Source: Sphingobacterium prati (GTDB lineage Bacteria; Bacteroidota; Bacteroidia; Sphingobacteriales; Sphingobacteriaceae). Taken from it: a stretch of DNA of 64,000 nt. A model generated the notes under the pieces. It saw only the letters and a list, made by a program, of their open reading frames with translations. It did not search any database and was not told the DNA's origin. Numbering within the stretch: position 1 is the first letter of the stretch; every line of letters begins with the position of its first letter. The translations under genes and the position numbers were made by a program. Below, one piece after another: positions 7,932-17,330 of the stretch. The stretch lies in assembly GCF_013167215.1 (NCBI RefSeq), contig NZ_JABJWY010000018.1, forward strand, positions 1-64,000, read 5' to 3'.

Positions 7932-8591
7932 TCAAACCTGTATCTTACCCAAGTGCATACTGTCTGTATTACCTCCACCATAACTCTTTACAAAAAAGAT
8001 AAACACTTCATAAGTCGCATCCTTTTTATGTTCTGGAATGGTGATATCTTGTTTGCCGGATATTAAGCTGTTTTTCGATTCGTTCATCAAAAGTGGATAT
8101 TCAACCCCATTATCCGCTGCGCTATATAAGATTAAGAAGGAATCGTAAGACCTGGTGTCAAACTTCTTCTCCAGATAGGTATCATATTCCCAAGTAACCC
8201 GAAGCACTTGATTTTCTTGATCTAAATCCATCGTGTAGGAAGTGATGGGATTGGGGCTTCCTTTGGCAATCATAAATTTCTGCCAGTCAACCACAAAACC
8301 GTCTTCTTTCTGGATAAGTGCTTCGTTCAAATTATAAGACATCGCAACATCATATGCCCGCTTAGGATAGCTGTACGCTTTATAACCAATTTTGATGATC
8401 GGATTTAATAGGCTGATATGTGACCTCACAATTTTGAAGCGGGTTCTACTGAGCAGTTGTTCAGGTGTAGGCGCCCGTTTTTTAACGCGCGGGAGAGAAC
8501 GCACATAATTTCCTGTTTTCGTTAACACAAACACAACAGAACCTGCTTTCCCGGAAACAGTCCCATTGACACCATTTTTGATGATTGCCAT
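7932..8591 (-). CDS. DUF6266 family protein
   Basis: A 219-aa protein of unknown function. The N-terminus MAIIKNGVNGTVSGKAGSVV followed by GNYVRSLPRVKKRAPTPEQL is the hallmark of the DUF6266 family found in Pedobacter, Sphingobacterium and relatives, often in several genomic copies (family knowledge). The first 60 residues are basic and glycine-rich, with no signal peptide or membrane segment. The rest is predicted beta-rich and ends GGGNTDSMHLGKIQV. The arrangement suggests two small fibronectin-like or jelly-roll halves, which is inference only. The gene stands alone between an ABC relic and a long gene-free stretch, and an array of 11-bp repeats lies 126-180 bases upstream of its start. 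Its role is unknown. Confidence 0.85.
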   Translation of the reverse strand: MAIIKNGVNGTVSGKAGSVVFVLTKTGNYVRSLPRVKKRAPTPEQLLSRTRFKIVRSHISLLNPIIKIGYKAYSYPKRAYDVAMSYNLNEALIQKEDGFVVDWQKFMIAKGSPNPITSYTMDLDQENQVLRVTWEYDTYLEKKFDTRSYDSFLILYSAADNGVEYPLLMNESKNSLISGKQDITIPEHKKDATYEVFIFFVKSYGGGNTDSMHLGKIQV

Positions 8592-8716
8592 AATTTCCTG
8601 ATTAGTTTATAGTTATTTAAGATAAACATTAAAAAGGAAACATCCTAATACCAAATCCCACCTAACCATAAAGTTCACTCAATATTTAGACAGTGATCAG
8701 TCACTAATTATTCAAT

Positions 8717-8771
8717 CAATACTGAATGATCACTGAGTAAGCACTGAATGAGCACTGAACAAATACTGTAA
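8717..8771. repeat. Five degenerate 11-bp direct repeats
   Basis: Successive 11-mers are CAATACTGAAT, GATCACTGAGT, AAGCACTGAAT, GAGCACTGAAC and AAATACTGTAA. The constant core is ACTG at fixed phase. The period is close to one helical turn. The array lies upstream of the DUF6266 gene on the minus strand. Confidence 0.75.
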
Positions 8772-9052
8772 AAAGGCCTAATTTGATCACTAGTTGATCC
8801 CAATGTGTTGTCCCTAAAAGTATCGGCAAAAGAAACTAACAATCCTAAAGAAAAAGAACCAAGATCGCAACTTGGACCAAAATGAAATGAATCTACCTTT
8901 CAAGGACTATCTATCAACTCGTTGATGAGTTGTACAGAAAAAATAAATTCTTAATGAGTTAGTTTATAGGTTATTGTGTTTCGGGTGTTTGTTTTGATAC
9001 AAATACGCAGATTATTGAGATAATTCGATAGTCTCAAAAATTTTACGTTCCC

Positions 9053-9060
9053 TACTTTTG
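9053..9060 (+). promoter_or_regulatory. Candidate -7 element upstream of the first SusCD operon
   Basis: TACTTTTG matches TAnnTTTG. An inverted repeat TTGAGA-N11-TCTCAA ends 15 bases upstream, where a regulator could sit. No good -33 box is seen, which would fit an activated promoter. The first start codon is 515 bases downstream. Confidence 0.35.
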
Positions 9061-9574
9061 AGTAATCAATTATAAAGCAGAACATCTTAGAGAAATATTA
9101 GAAACCAAAATTTAAGAAATATCCAATAATTTTTTTGAACGAAACAGAAAGTAGAATGCGACTGATCAGTAGAATGGTTGAAGTTACCATAAAACGAGGA
9201 GCAGGGAGTATCTAATAAAACATCAAGCTGTGCCATGTTTGAGATTTGAAAACGGAAATAAAAAATTAGAAAAGTAATTTTAAAAATTAGGAAGACTTTG
9301 AAGCTGTTGCACGAAAGTTTTTTCTAGCTGTAAAAAGCTAATACCATTTAGCTTAATCTAAAATAAATAATTATGTGTAAATATTTAACAGGCGTTTGCC
9401 CTTCAAAAGGGCGGGCATCGATTCGTTCGTCCTAAAATTTCGATGTAATGAAAATTAATTTAGTTCTAGAAAAGCCTTCGACGCAAGAAACCTGACGATA
9501 AAAATATCCAGTGGCTTTTTTGGGGACAACAGAAGAAAAGTATTTGAAATAAATTCTAACCAATTTAATAACTT

Positions 9575-11032
9575 ATGAGAACAAAACAAGTAGTGCGTAG
9601 AGGCTTGTACCTTTGTGGTAGACTCTGGGTCTTTATGATTCTCACTCTTGGCCTTTGGGCCTGCAAAAATGATGCACCGGCAATTGTTGGCGAAGCCATG
9701 CCTTTTGATCCCTCCAAACCAGTGGTCGTGTCTGATTTTAGCCCAAAATCGGGTGGTATGGGACAGCGTCTGATTATTTATGGACAAAATTTTGGGAACG
9801 ATCCTAAAAACGTTGCCGTCTATATCGGCGGGAAAAAGGCTGTTGTCATCAATGTCTTGGGAGAATCTCTTTATTGCCTGGTTCCAAAGCAGGCTTTTAG
9901 CGGCGATATCGAAGTGCGGGTCGGTGGCGAGGAGAAGCCTGTCATTGGCAAGTCTGAAGAAAAATTTGAGTATAAGCGTAAACTGGTGGTATCTACGCTG
10001 GCAGGTTATCGAAATTCACGTGGTGATGAACCTTGGAAAGACGGCAAGTTTAAAGATACTGACCAAAACAAAATGGCCAGTGGTTTTTGGCTTTCCTCTT
10101 TTATGAAGTTTGATCCCATGAATCCCAAACACTTATGGGTGACATTTGATAACAATAATGGGCTGTATCTAGTTAATTTTGAGGATAGCACGATTACAAA
10201 AAAGCGTTCTGATTTTGACCGTCCACGGAGTTTAGATTTTTCTGTGGATGGGAAATATATGATTGTGGCGCAAGATCGGGGTGGAGAGAATGACGAATCT
10301 ACCCTATTATTTTCCCGTGTAAAAAGCTTTCTCGATAAAGAGGTATTGACCAAAAGCAGACAATGTAATGGGGCTTCCATTCACCCAATAAATGGCGAAA
10401 TGTATTTTAATAGTTATGCAAAGGGAGAGTTCTTCCGTTTCGATTTAAATCAATATTTCACGGATAAAACAGTAAAAGCCGAGCAATTATATGTGATTCA
10501 GGATCCGGAGTGGGAGTATCGGGCGCTGATTCATCCAACGGGTAACTATGCTTATATCTTGGTGATCAATCAAGGGTATATTATGCGTGCGGATTACAAC
10601 TGGGAAAAAAAGCGCTTTAACCAACCTTATTTGATTTGCGGTAAAGTGCGTGAATCTGCCTATAGAGATGGGGTTGGATCCTCAGCGCGTGTCAATCAGC
10701 CATATCAAGGGGTATTTGTTAAAAATCAAGCCTATGTGGAAGCAGGTAAGCCCGATGTCTACGATTTTTATTTTACGGATTTGATGAACCACGCCATTCG
10801 TGTACTGACGCCGGAAGGAGCAGTAACCACTTTTGCAGGGCGGGGCAGTTCAAGTTTGAACACTAATCCTTATGGTTATGTCAATGGTGATCTGCGGCAA
10901 GAAGCTCGTTTCGACAGGCCATCAGGTATTGCTTATAACGAGAAGGAGCAGGCATTTTATATCGGAGACCGAGAAAATAGGCGGATTCGTAAAATCGCAC
11001 TTGAGGAAATTGATGAAAATGACCAAGATTAA
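9575..11032 (+). CDS. IPT/TIG-domain lipoprotein with NHL-like propeller
   Basis: A 485-aa surface lipoprotein. After a basic N-terminus and hydrophobic stretch comes the lipobox LWAC (Cys31). Residues about 48-130 form an IPT/TIG Ig-like domain (VSDFSPKSGGMGQRLIIYGQ and NFGN). Residues about 135-480 look like an NHL-type beta-propeller: VSTLAGY, DGVGSSARVNQPYQGVFV, GAVTTFAGRG, and ARFDRPSGIAYNEKEQAFYI followed by GDRENRRIRKI. In Bacteroidota, proteins of this plan are encoded in SusCD loci and are thought to act as glycan-binding or surface accessory proteins. The substrate is unknown. It is the first gene of a plus-strand operon and its stop is 11 bases before the SusC start. Confidence 0.88.
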   Translation: MRTKQVVRRGLYLCGRLWVFMILTLGLWACKNDAPAIVGEAMPFDPSKPVVVSDFSPKSGGMGQRLIIYGQNFGNDPKNVAVYIGGKKAVVINVLGESLYCLVPKQAFSGDIEVRVGGEEKPVIGKSEEKFEYKRKLVVSTLAGYRNSRGDEPWKDGKFKDTDQNKMASGFWLSSFMKFDPMNPKHLWVTFDNNNGLYLVNFEDSTITKKRSDFDRPRSLDFSVDGKYMIVAQDRGGENDESTLLFSRVKSFLDKEVLTKSRQCNGASIHPINGEMYFNSYAKGEFFRFDLNQYFTDKTVKAEQLYVIQDPEWEYRALIHPTGNYAYILVINQGYIMRADYNWEKKRFNQPYLICGKVRESAYRDGVGSSARVNQPYQGVFVKNQAYVEAGKPDVYDFYFTDLMNHAIRVLTPEGAVTTFAGRGSSSLNTNPYGYVNGDLRQEARFDRPSGIAYNEKEQAFYIGDRENRRIRKIALEEIDENDQD

Positions 11033-11043
11033 CCTGAAATAAG

Positions 11044-14000
11044 ATGATAAATAAAATATTACTAATCTGTTTATTGCTTCTCAGTGTCACTTTTCGTGTG
11101 CTTGCACAAGATATTGTTGAAGTAGCGGGTGTCATCGTGGACGCCCAAAAGACCCCGTTAATCGGCGTCAGCATCTCTGTGAAAGATGCCCCTGGTTTAG
11201 GGACTACCACGGATAGTAAGGGTAGCTATAAGATAAAGGTGGAGCGTTACAAAACACTCGTATTCTCTTCTATTGGTTATCAGAAACAAGAGATACTCGT
11301 AAAAGATTCCCATAGCATTGATGTGACCTTAAAAGAATCAGAGACTAGCGTATTGGATGAGGTTGTGGTAACAGGTACGGGAACTCAAAAGAAGTTGACA
11401 TTGACTGGCGCTGCTAGTACTGTAGATGTCGAGACAATGAAAGGTAATCCGACTTCAAGTATAACGAATGCACTTGCTGGAAATGTACCTGGTGTAATGG
11501 CGATGATGCAGTCTGGTCAGCCGGGTAGAAACATTTCCGAATTTTGGATACGTGGTATTTCTACCTTCGGTGGCGGTAGCGCTGCTTTAGTTTTGGTGGA
11601 TAATGTCGAACGCGATATCAATGATATAAATATCGAAGATATAGAGACATTTACCGTGCTTAAAGATGCAGCTATGACGGCGATTTATGGTTCCAGAGGT
11701 GCAAATGGTGTTATCTTGATTACGACCAAGCGCGGTAAAGAGGGCAAAATCAATATCAATTTTAAGGACGAGACGATTTATAACACGCGTACCATTACAC
11801 CTGAATTTGAAGATGGCGTCACTTACGCTAATCTGCTGAATGAGGCCCGGGTTACACGGAATTTTGAGCCTATTTATCGGCCGGAAGAATTGGAAATATT
11901 GCGTCTGGGACTAGATCCGGATCTGTATCCCAATGTCAACTGGAAAGATCTGCTGTTGAAAGATGGGGCCATGACTTATCGCGCAAATCTCAACATGACG
12001 GGAGGCGGAGCTACCGCCCGTTATTTTGTATCTGGAAGTTATGTGGATGAAGGCGGTATGTATAAAACGGACGAAACGTTGCGCAATGATTATAATACAA
12101 ATGCCAATTATAAACGCTGGAATTATCGTTTGAATACGGATATAAATGTGACTAAGACTACCGTATTGAAAGTTGGTGTGGCAGGTTCTCTAGATAAAAG
12201 AAATAGTCCGGGTCTGGGGGACCAAGACCTTTGGGGCTCTTTTTTTGGTTATTCTCCGATCAGTACACCGGTACTGTATTCCAACGGCCGTGTACCAACA
12301 ATAGGAGATGGCAATAGGGTCAATCCATGGGTCATGTCAACGCAGTCCGGATTCAACGAAAATTGGCAAAACAAAGTCCAGACCGATGTCACAGTCGAAC
12401 AAAATTTTGATTTTATTACCAAAGGTCTTAGGCTTAGAGGGATTGTTGGCTTTGATACCTATAATAATAACAATATCACGCGTATTAAACTGCCTGAATT
12501 ATGGCATGCTGAACGAGCACGTGATGAGAATGGAAATTTGATTTTTACGCATATGGCTGATCCGAGAGAAATGGAGCAGGGGGGATATTCCGAGGGAAAT
12601 AGACGTGAATTTTATGATGTAATGTTAAATTATGATCGCAAAATTGGCGACCATAATATAGGTGCAGTGGCACGTTTTACCCGAGATGCCTTTACCAAAA
12701 CAGTTAATTTGGGGAATGACATCAAGAACGGTGTATCCCAACGTAATCAAGCTTTAGCAGGAAGGTTAACCTACAATTGGAAATCCCGATATGTCGCCGA
12801 TTTTAATTTTGGATATACAGGTTCAGAAAACTTTGCCATTGGGCAACAATATGGTTTTTTCCCTGCTGTAGCTGCCGCGTGGAATATCTCCGAGGAACCT
12901 TTTGTCAAAAATAATATCCCCTGGCTGAATTTGCTTAAGGTGCGTTACTCCTGGGGTAAGGTTGGGAATGATCAGCTTAAAATTGGCAATAACAACGAAC
13001 GCTTCCCGTACTTATATACGATCGATGAGATCTGGCGAAGAGATAATAATGGCAATCTCATTCTGGAAAATGGCCAAAAGATTCCTGTGGGAGGCTATCA
13101 ATGGGCAGACTACGGTCTAGACCGCTATTATGGCGGTATCCGCTATAGTCAGGTAGCTTCGCCCCATGTGACTTGGGAGATGGCAACCAAAAATAACCTG
13201 GGAGTGGATATCGCTTTGTTGAGAGATAAATTTATTGCCAATCTGGACTTCTTTGATGAGAAACGTACCGGTATCTATATGGAGCGAAGATTTCTGCCAG
13301 GGATGGTTGGTCTGGAAAGTATTCCACGGGCAAACGTTGGCGGTGTAAAGTCGAGAGGTTTTGATGGTCGCTTAGAATATAAGCAGAAGATCGGCGAATT
13401 AAATCTGACAGCACGCAGTAATATTACCTATAGTAGGAATGAAATTACGGCAATCGATGAGGAAAATAATGTATATGGTTATCAAAATCAAAAAGGCTAC
13501 CGGGTAGACCAGTCTATCGGATTGATCGCTTTGGGCTTGTTTAAAGATTATGACGATATCCGTAATAGCCCGAAACAACAGTTTGATAATAATCTTCCAA
13601 ATTATCAGCCCGGAGATATCAAATATAAAGATGTCAACGGGGATGGCGTAGTGAATGACGGTGACCGGGTCGCCATTGGAGCAACGCGAAGACCCAACTT
13701 GGTTTACGGTATAGGAGCATCAGCGAGCTGGCGGGGATTTGATCTTAGCGTTCATTTTCAAGGATCAGGGAAGTCTACTTTTTCAATCTACGGAAAGACA
13801 GTACAGGCGTTCCGTGAAGGCGAATGGGGACAGGTCATGAAAGGAGTCATGGGCAACAACCGCTGGATATCTGCCGATATTTCGGGCGATCCATCAACCG
13901 AAAACCCAAATGCGTCCTATCCGCGATTAAGTTTTGGGGACAATATCAACAATTTTAGAGAGTCGACATTTTGGCTAAAAAATGGACAATATCTTCGATT

Positions 14001-14202
14001 GAAAACATTGGATATTGGTTATACACTGCCAAAGCACTTGACAAATCGGATTAAAGCCAATACTATCCGCATTTTTCTGGTTGGCTCAAATTTATTGACC
14101 TGGTCAAAATTCAAACTTTGGGACCCGGAGCTTGCGACTCCGAGGGGTGAAGATTATCCGTTGCCTAAGTCATTTACATTTGGCATTAATGTGAACCTAT
14201 AA
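11044..14202 (+). CDS. SusC/RagA-family TonB-dependent outer-membrane transporter
   Basis: The 1052-aa barrel protein imports oligosaccharides or other large nutrients across the outer membrane using TonB energy. A signal peptide ends near LAQ22. A carboxypeptidase-D-like regulatory domain (GVIVDAQKTPLIGVSISVKD) is followed by the family's linker DEVVVTGTGTQKK, the plug domain (SSITNALAGNVPGVMAMMQS, VLKDAAMTAIYGSRGANGVI), and a long barrel that ends with a C-terminal aromatic-alternating strand (FTFGINVNL). There is no STN domain, so it is not expected to signal directly through FecR, unlike the SusC at 39035. It pairs with the SusD 12 bases downstream. Substrate unknown, because no glycoside hydrolase is in the operon. 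Confidence 0.96.
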   Translation: MINKILLICLLLLSVTFRVLAQDIVEVAGVIVDAQKTPLIGVSISVKDAPGLGTTTDSKGSYKIKVERYKTLVFSSIGYQKQEILVKDSHSIDVTLKESETSVLDEVVVTGTGTQKKLTLTGAASTVDVETMKGNPTSSITNALAGNVPGVMAMMQSGQPGRNISEFWIRGISTFGGGSAALVLVDNVERDINDINIEDIETFTVLKDAAMTAIYGSRGANGVILITTKRGKEGKININFKDETIYNTRTITPEFEDGVTYANLLNEARVTRNFEPIYRPEELEILRLGLDPDLYPNVNWKDLLLKDGAMTYRANLNMTGGGATARYFVSGSYVDEGGMYKTDETLRNDYNTNANYKRWNYRLNTDINVTKTTVLKVGVAGSLDKRNSPGLGDQDLWGSFFGYSPISTPVLYSNGRVPTIGDGNRVNPWVMSTQSGFNENWQNKVQTDVTVEQNFDFITKGLRLRGIVGFDTYNNNNITRIKLPELWHAERARDENGNLIFTHMADPREMEQGGYSEGNRREFYDVMLNYDRKIGDHNIGAVARFTRDAFTKTVNLGNDIKNGVSQRNQALAGRLTYNWKSRYVADFNFGYTGSENFAIGQQYGFFPAVAAAWNISEEPFVKNNIPWLNLLKVRYSWGKVGNDQLKIGNNNERFPYLYTIDEIWRRDNNGNLILENGQKIPVGGYQWADYGLDRYYGGIRYSQVASPHVTWEMATKNNLGVDIALLRDKFIANLDFFDEKRTGIYMERRFLPGMVGLESIPRANVGGVKSRGFDGRLEYKQKIGELNLTARSNITYSRNEITAIDEENNVYGYQNQKGYRVDQSIGLIALGLFKDYDDIRNSPKQQFDNNLPNYQPGDIKYKDVNGDGVVNDGDRVAIGATRRPNLVYGIGASASWRGFDLSVHFQGSGKSTFSIYGKTVQAFREGEWGQVMKGVMGNNRWISADISGDPSTENPNASYPRLSFGDNINNFRESTFWLKNGQYLRLKTLDIGYTLPKHLTNRIKANTIRIFLVGSNLLTWSKFKLWDPELATPRGEDYPLPKSFTFGINVNL

Positions 14203-14214
14203 AATTAGAAAAAG

Positions 14215-16272
14215 ATGCATAGAAAAACGTTATATATTGCACTGATGCTCGTTTTGGGCACAAATGTCATCTCGTCCTGCAAAAAGGATTATTTAAAGTC
14301 CGACCAATATTTTAAAGATCGGATCACCTTGGAAAAAACATTTAAGAGCAAGTTGTATTCGGAGAAATGGCTGGCCCATGTTTTTGAGGAATTTAAAGGT
14401 GAAAATGCCGATGTCGCCAGTAAGGGTCTTACCCCGCACTGTTTTGCCGATGATATGTATTATGGTGACCGCGATAAGGATTATGATCCCTCTAAAAATG
14501 AACTGTCCTACAATATGTTTAAGATGGGCTTATATACCGAAATTGATAAACAGGGAACATGGGCGCAATCCTATCGCGGGATCCGGAATGCGTCGACCTT
14601 CATACAGAACATTCATATGAATACCGAAATGTCTGAAACGGAAATATCGGATTATCGGGGACAGGCACGTTTTGCACGGGCTTATCTCTACTGGTTATTG
14701 CTCCGTAAATATGGCCCGATTCCATTATTACCGGACGAAGGGCTGGATTACACCGATAGTTATGAGGAGCTGGCTATTCCGCGTAGCACTTATGAGGAAT
14801 GTGCAGAATATATCAGTGCAGAACTGCTACAGGCGGCCAGAGAAATGGAGGCCTTAGGGCTGAAGCGAGGCCAAGACGGCTCTGCGCGCCCTTCCGTGGG
14901 TGCCGCATTGGCAGCACGTGCTAAAGTACTACTTTATGCCGCGAGCCCATTAGCCAATGGGAATAATTCAGGTTACGCCGCGCGCTTGGTAGACAAACAG
15001 ATGAAGCGTTTGCTTTCGGCAGATTATAAAGAAGAGAAATGGGCGAAGGCGGCAGCAGCAGCCAGAGATGTGATCGAATTGGGTGTATACCGGCTTTACA
15101 CTGCTCCCTTTCAGGAAACAGGCGACGATGCAACCGTTAGGCCTCCCCAAGATCACGACTTTTCGGATAAAAGCTGGCCTGCGGGCTGGGCAGATATCGA
15201 TCCAACAAAATCATATGCGCAGGTCTTTGATGGGACATTGTCTGCCTCAGGTAATCCTGAGTTGATATTTACACGGGGAAATAACCAGCCAAATGAGGGT
15301 ATCGACCAAATGGTGATTCACCAATTGCCGCGGTCTGCAACGGGTTGGAATACACATGGGCTGACGCAAAAATTGGTTGATGCCTACTACATGAATGATG
15401 GTAAAGATGCGCCAGGTAAAGATAAAGAAATAGGCCGTGGTAATGGTTCCAGTCGAGTTACGGGTTTTGTTACCCAAGAGGATTATGACACAAAAAAATA
15501 TAGGCCATTAAGGCCAGGTGTTTCCTTACAATACGCGAATCGTGAACCTCGTTTTTATGCTTCTGTTTCCTATAGTGGTAGCTTTTGGACCTTGCTCAAT
15601 GAAACGAAAGAAGAAAACCGCAATAAGCAAATCTTTTATTATAGTGCTGATCCGAAAGGAAATGGCTTCAATTCAGCGAATGGGTACTGGTTGCGAACAG
15701 GCTTTGGGGTGAAGAAGTTTGTTCATCCCAGTGATACCTACGAAGGAGGTATGGGCTCACGTATTGTTCCTAAGGCGGAACCCGCTATCCGGTATGCCGA
15801 TATTTTGCTTATGTATGCAGAAGCATTAAATGAATTAAGTGGTTCCTATAGTATTGCCTCCTGGCGTGGCGGATCCTATAGCATCAGCCGCGATATCGCT
15901 GAAATAAAAAAAGGTATACATCCGGTTCGTATCCGCGGCGGTGTACCTGATTATCCGGCTAGTGTATATGGGAATAAGAACGAATTGCGAAAAACATTAA
16001 AACGCGAACGCTTTATAGAGCTTATGGGTGAAGGACAACGCTATTATGACTTACGTCGCTGGATGGATGCGCCAGTGGAAGAAGCGTTGCCAGTCTATGG
16101 CTGTAATGTGTTGATGAACGAAAAAGAGCGTGATCTTTTTTATCAGCCCGTTGCGATTTGGACTTTAAAAACAACCTTTGCTGATAAAATGTGGTTCTGG
16201 CCGATTTCCCATACCGAACTTAAACGCAATAAGAACTTAACACAAAATCCTGGTTGGACTTACAACGATTAA
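14215..16272 (+). CDS. SusD/RagB-family nutrient-binding lipoprotein
   Basis: This 685-aa lipoprotein forms the lid of the preceding SusC transporter and captures substrate at the cell surface. The lipobox is VISSC (Cys22), followed by KKDYLKSDQYF. The TPR-like core is recognisable in QARFARAYLYWLLLRKYGPI and PRSTYEECAEYISAEL, and the C-terminal SusD signature in RYADILLMYAEALNEL and KTLKRERFIELMGEGQRYYD. At 685 aa it is longer than the common 500-600 aa, with a large insert between about 270 and 480. The gene follows SusC by 12 bases and precedes the DUF1735-like lipoprotein by 15 bases. Confidence 0.96.
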   Translation: MHRKTLYIALMLVLGTNVISSCKKDYLKSDQYFKDRITLEKTFKSKLYSEKWLAHVFEEFKGENADVASKGLTPHCFADDMYYGDRDKDYDPSKNELSYNMFKMGLYTEIDKQGTWAQSYRGIRNASTFIQNIHMNTEMSETEISDYRGQARFARAYLYWLLLRKYGPIPLLPDEGLDYTDSYEELAIPRSTYEECAEYISAELLQAAREMEALGLKRGQDGSARPSVGAALAARAKVLLYAASPLANGNNSGYAARLVDKQMKRLLSADYKEEKWAKAAAAARDVIELGVYRLYTAPFQETGDDATVRPPQDHDFSDKSWPAGWADIDPTKSYAQVFDGTLSASGNPELIFTRGNNQPNEGIDQMVIHQLPRSATGWNTHGLTQKLVDAYYMNDGKDAPGKDKEIGRGNGSSRVTGFVTQEDYDTKKYRPLRPGVSLQYANREPRFYASVSYSGSFWTLLNETKEENRNKQIFYYSADPKGNGFNSANGYWLRTGFGVKKFVHPSDTYEGGMGSRIVPKAEPAIRYADILLMYAEALNELSGSYSIASWRGGSYSISRDIAEIKKGIHPVRIRGGVPDYPASVYGNKNELRKTLKRERFIELMGEGQRYYDLRRWMDAPVEEALPVYGCNVLMNEKERDLFYQPVAIWTLKTTFADKMWFWPISHTELKRNKNLTQNPGWTYND

Positions 16273-16287
16273 TCAAATACGCATATT

Positions 16288-17271
16288 ATGAGCAAGCCCT
16301 ATATACAGTTTTTATTATTCACTTTACTCGCCGTCTGCGGATCTTGTAATGATGAGTGGAAAGAAGAACAATTTGAACATTATATTTCTTTCAAAGCTCC
16401 TTTGGACAATGAAGGGGTATCTAATATTTATGTCCGATATAAGGACAATGGCAAAACAACATTTTTGCAACCCATGGAAGTGAGCGGATCTACAACAAAT
16501 GAAAGTGATTTGACCGTAGGTGTGGCGGTAGATGCTGATACCTTGGGTATATTGAATTACGAAAGGTTTCAGGCACGGGAGGATTTTTATTACAAACAGC
16601 TGAACAACAGTTATTTTTCCATACCTCAAACGGTAAATATCAAGTCTGGTGAAAATACCGCTTTAATGGCTGTCGACTTTACGCTAAAGGGAATTGATAT
16701 GGTCGATAAATGGGTACTCCCCTTGACAATCCTCGATGATCCATCTGCTAAGTACAAACCAAATCCGAGGAAACATTACAGAAAAGCTCTTTTGCGAATA
16801 AATCCTTTCAATAATTATTCTGGAAACTACAGTGGCACAGCGTTAAAAGTTGTGATGGAAGGACATGAAAACGAAACACCGATCGTTAAAAGCCAGATTC
16901 GGAGTTATGTGGTTAACGAAAATACGATTTTCTTTTACGCCGGAAATATAGACGAAGACCGTAAAGACCGAAAGAATTACAAAGTTTTCGCGACATTTAA
17001 TGAAACAGGAGGTGTGACGTTTCGTGCAGAGAATCCAGAGATGAAATTTGCAGTGAAAAAAGATGCAAGTTATACCATTACAGAGCAAATGGATGCCGTG
17101 CGCCCCTATTTACTGCATCGTTATATCACGATCAATAATGTGGATTACGAATTTACAGATTACACGCTTGTTTCTACTACGGCGATCAAATTCAAGGTCT
17201 CGGGCTCGTTGATCTTGGAGCGTCAGCTCAATACACAGATTCCGGACGAGGATCAGTCCATTGAATGGTAA
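16288..17271 (+). CDS. DUF1735/DUF4361-like surface lipoprotein
   Basis: A 327-aa lipoprotein (lipobox CGSC, Cys20). The N-terminal half is typical of the DUF1735 (BT_3987-like) domain: HYISFKAPLDNEGVSNIYVR, with SIPQTVNIKSGENTALMAVD and WVLPLTI. The C-terminal half starts with NPFNNYSGNYSGTALKVV, the pattern of DUF4361-type lipocalin-like domains. Such proteins occur next to SusD genes and are thought to be surface glycan-binding proteins in PULs, although for most the ligand is unknown. It is the last gene of this operon and lies 15 bases after SusD. No terminator with a clear T run is seen before the next gene 59 bases away, so read-through into the racemase gene is possible. Confidence 0.8.
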   Translation: MSKPYIQFLLFTLLAVCGSCNDEWKEEQFEHYISFKAPLDNEGVSNIYVRYKDNGKTTFLQPMEVSGSTTNESDLTVGVAVDADTLGILNYERFQAREDFYYKQLNNSYFSIPQTVNIKSGENTALMAVDFTLKGIDMVDKWVLPLTILDDPSAKYKPNPRKHYRKALLRINPFNNYSGNYSGTALKVVMEGHENETPIVKSQIRSYVVNENTIFFYAGNIDEDRKDRKNYKVFATFNETGGVTFRAENPEMKFAVKKDASYTITEQMDAVRPYLLHRYITINNVDYEFTDYTLVSTTAIKFKVSGSLILERQLNTQIPDEDQSIEW

Positions 17272-17330
17272 AGTTTATGAAACCATTCGCCGAGCTATTG
17301 GTTATATCTAAGGTATAAAAAAATAGTGTT

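Larger units (their letters stand above)
8592..9574. other. Gene-free stretch of about 980 bases with repeats and a likely promoter
   Basis: No open frame of convincing length or composition is present on either strand. It holds a degenerate 11-bp repeat array (8717-8771), overlapping small palindromes around 8913-8932, an inverted repeat TTGAGA/TCTCAA (9015-9037), a plus-strand -7 element TACTTTTG (9053-9060), and a short hairpin GCCCTT/AAGGGC (9398-9412). If the promoter is used, the SusCD operon mRNA has a leader of about 500 bases. Confidence 0.6.

Noticed and set aside
8717..8771. Possible CRISPR array
   Set aside because: Units are 11 bp, degenerate and directly abutting, with no spacers and no cas genes nearby.
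9373..9435. A 20-codon frame (MCKYLTGVC start) as leader peptide
   Set aside because: No run of regulatory codons, no ribosome-binding site, and the hairpin inside it has no T run.
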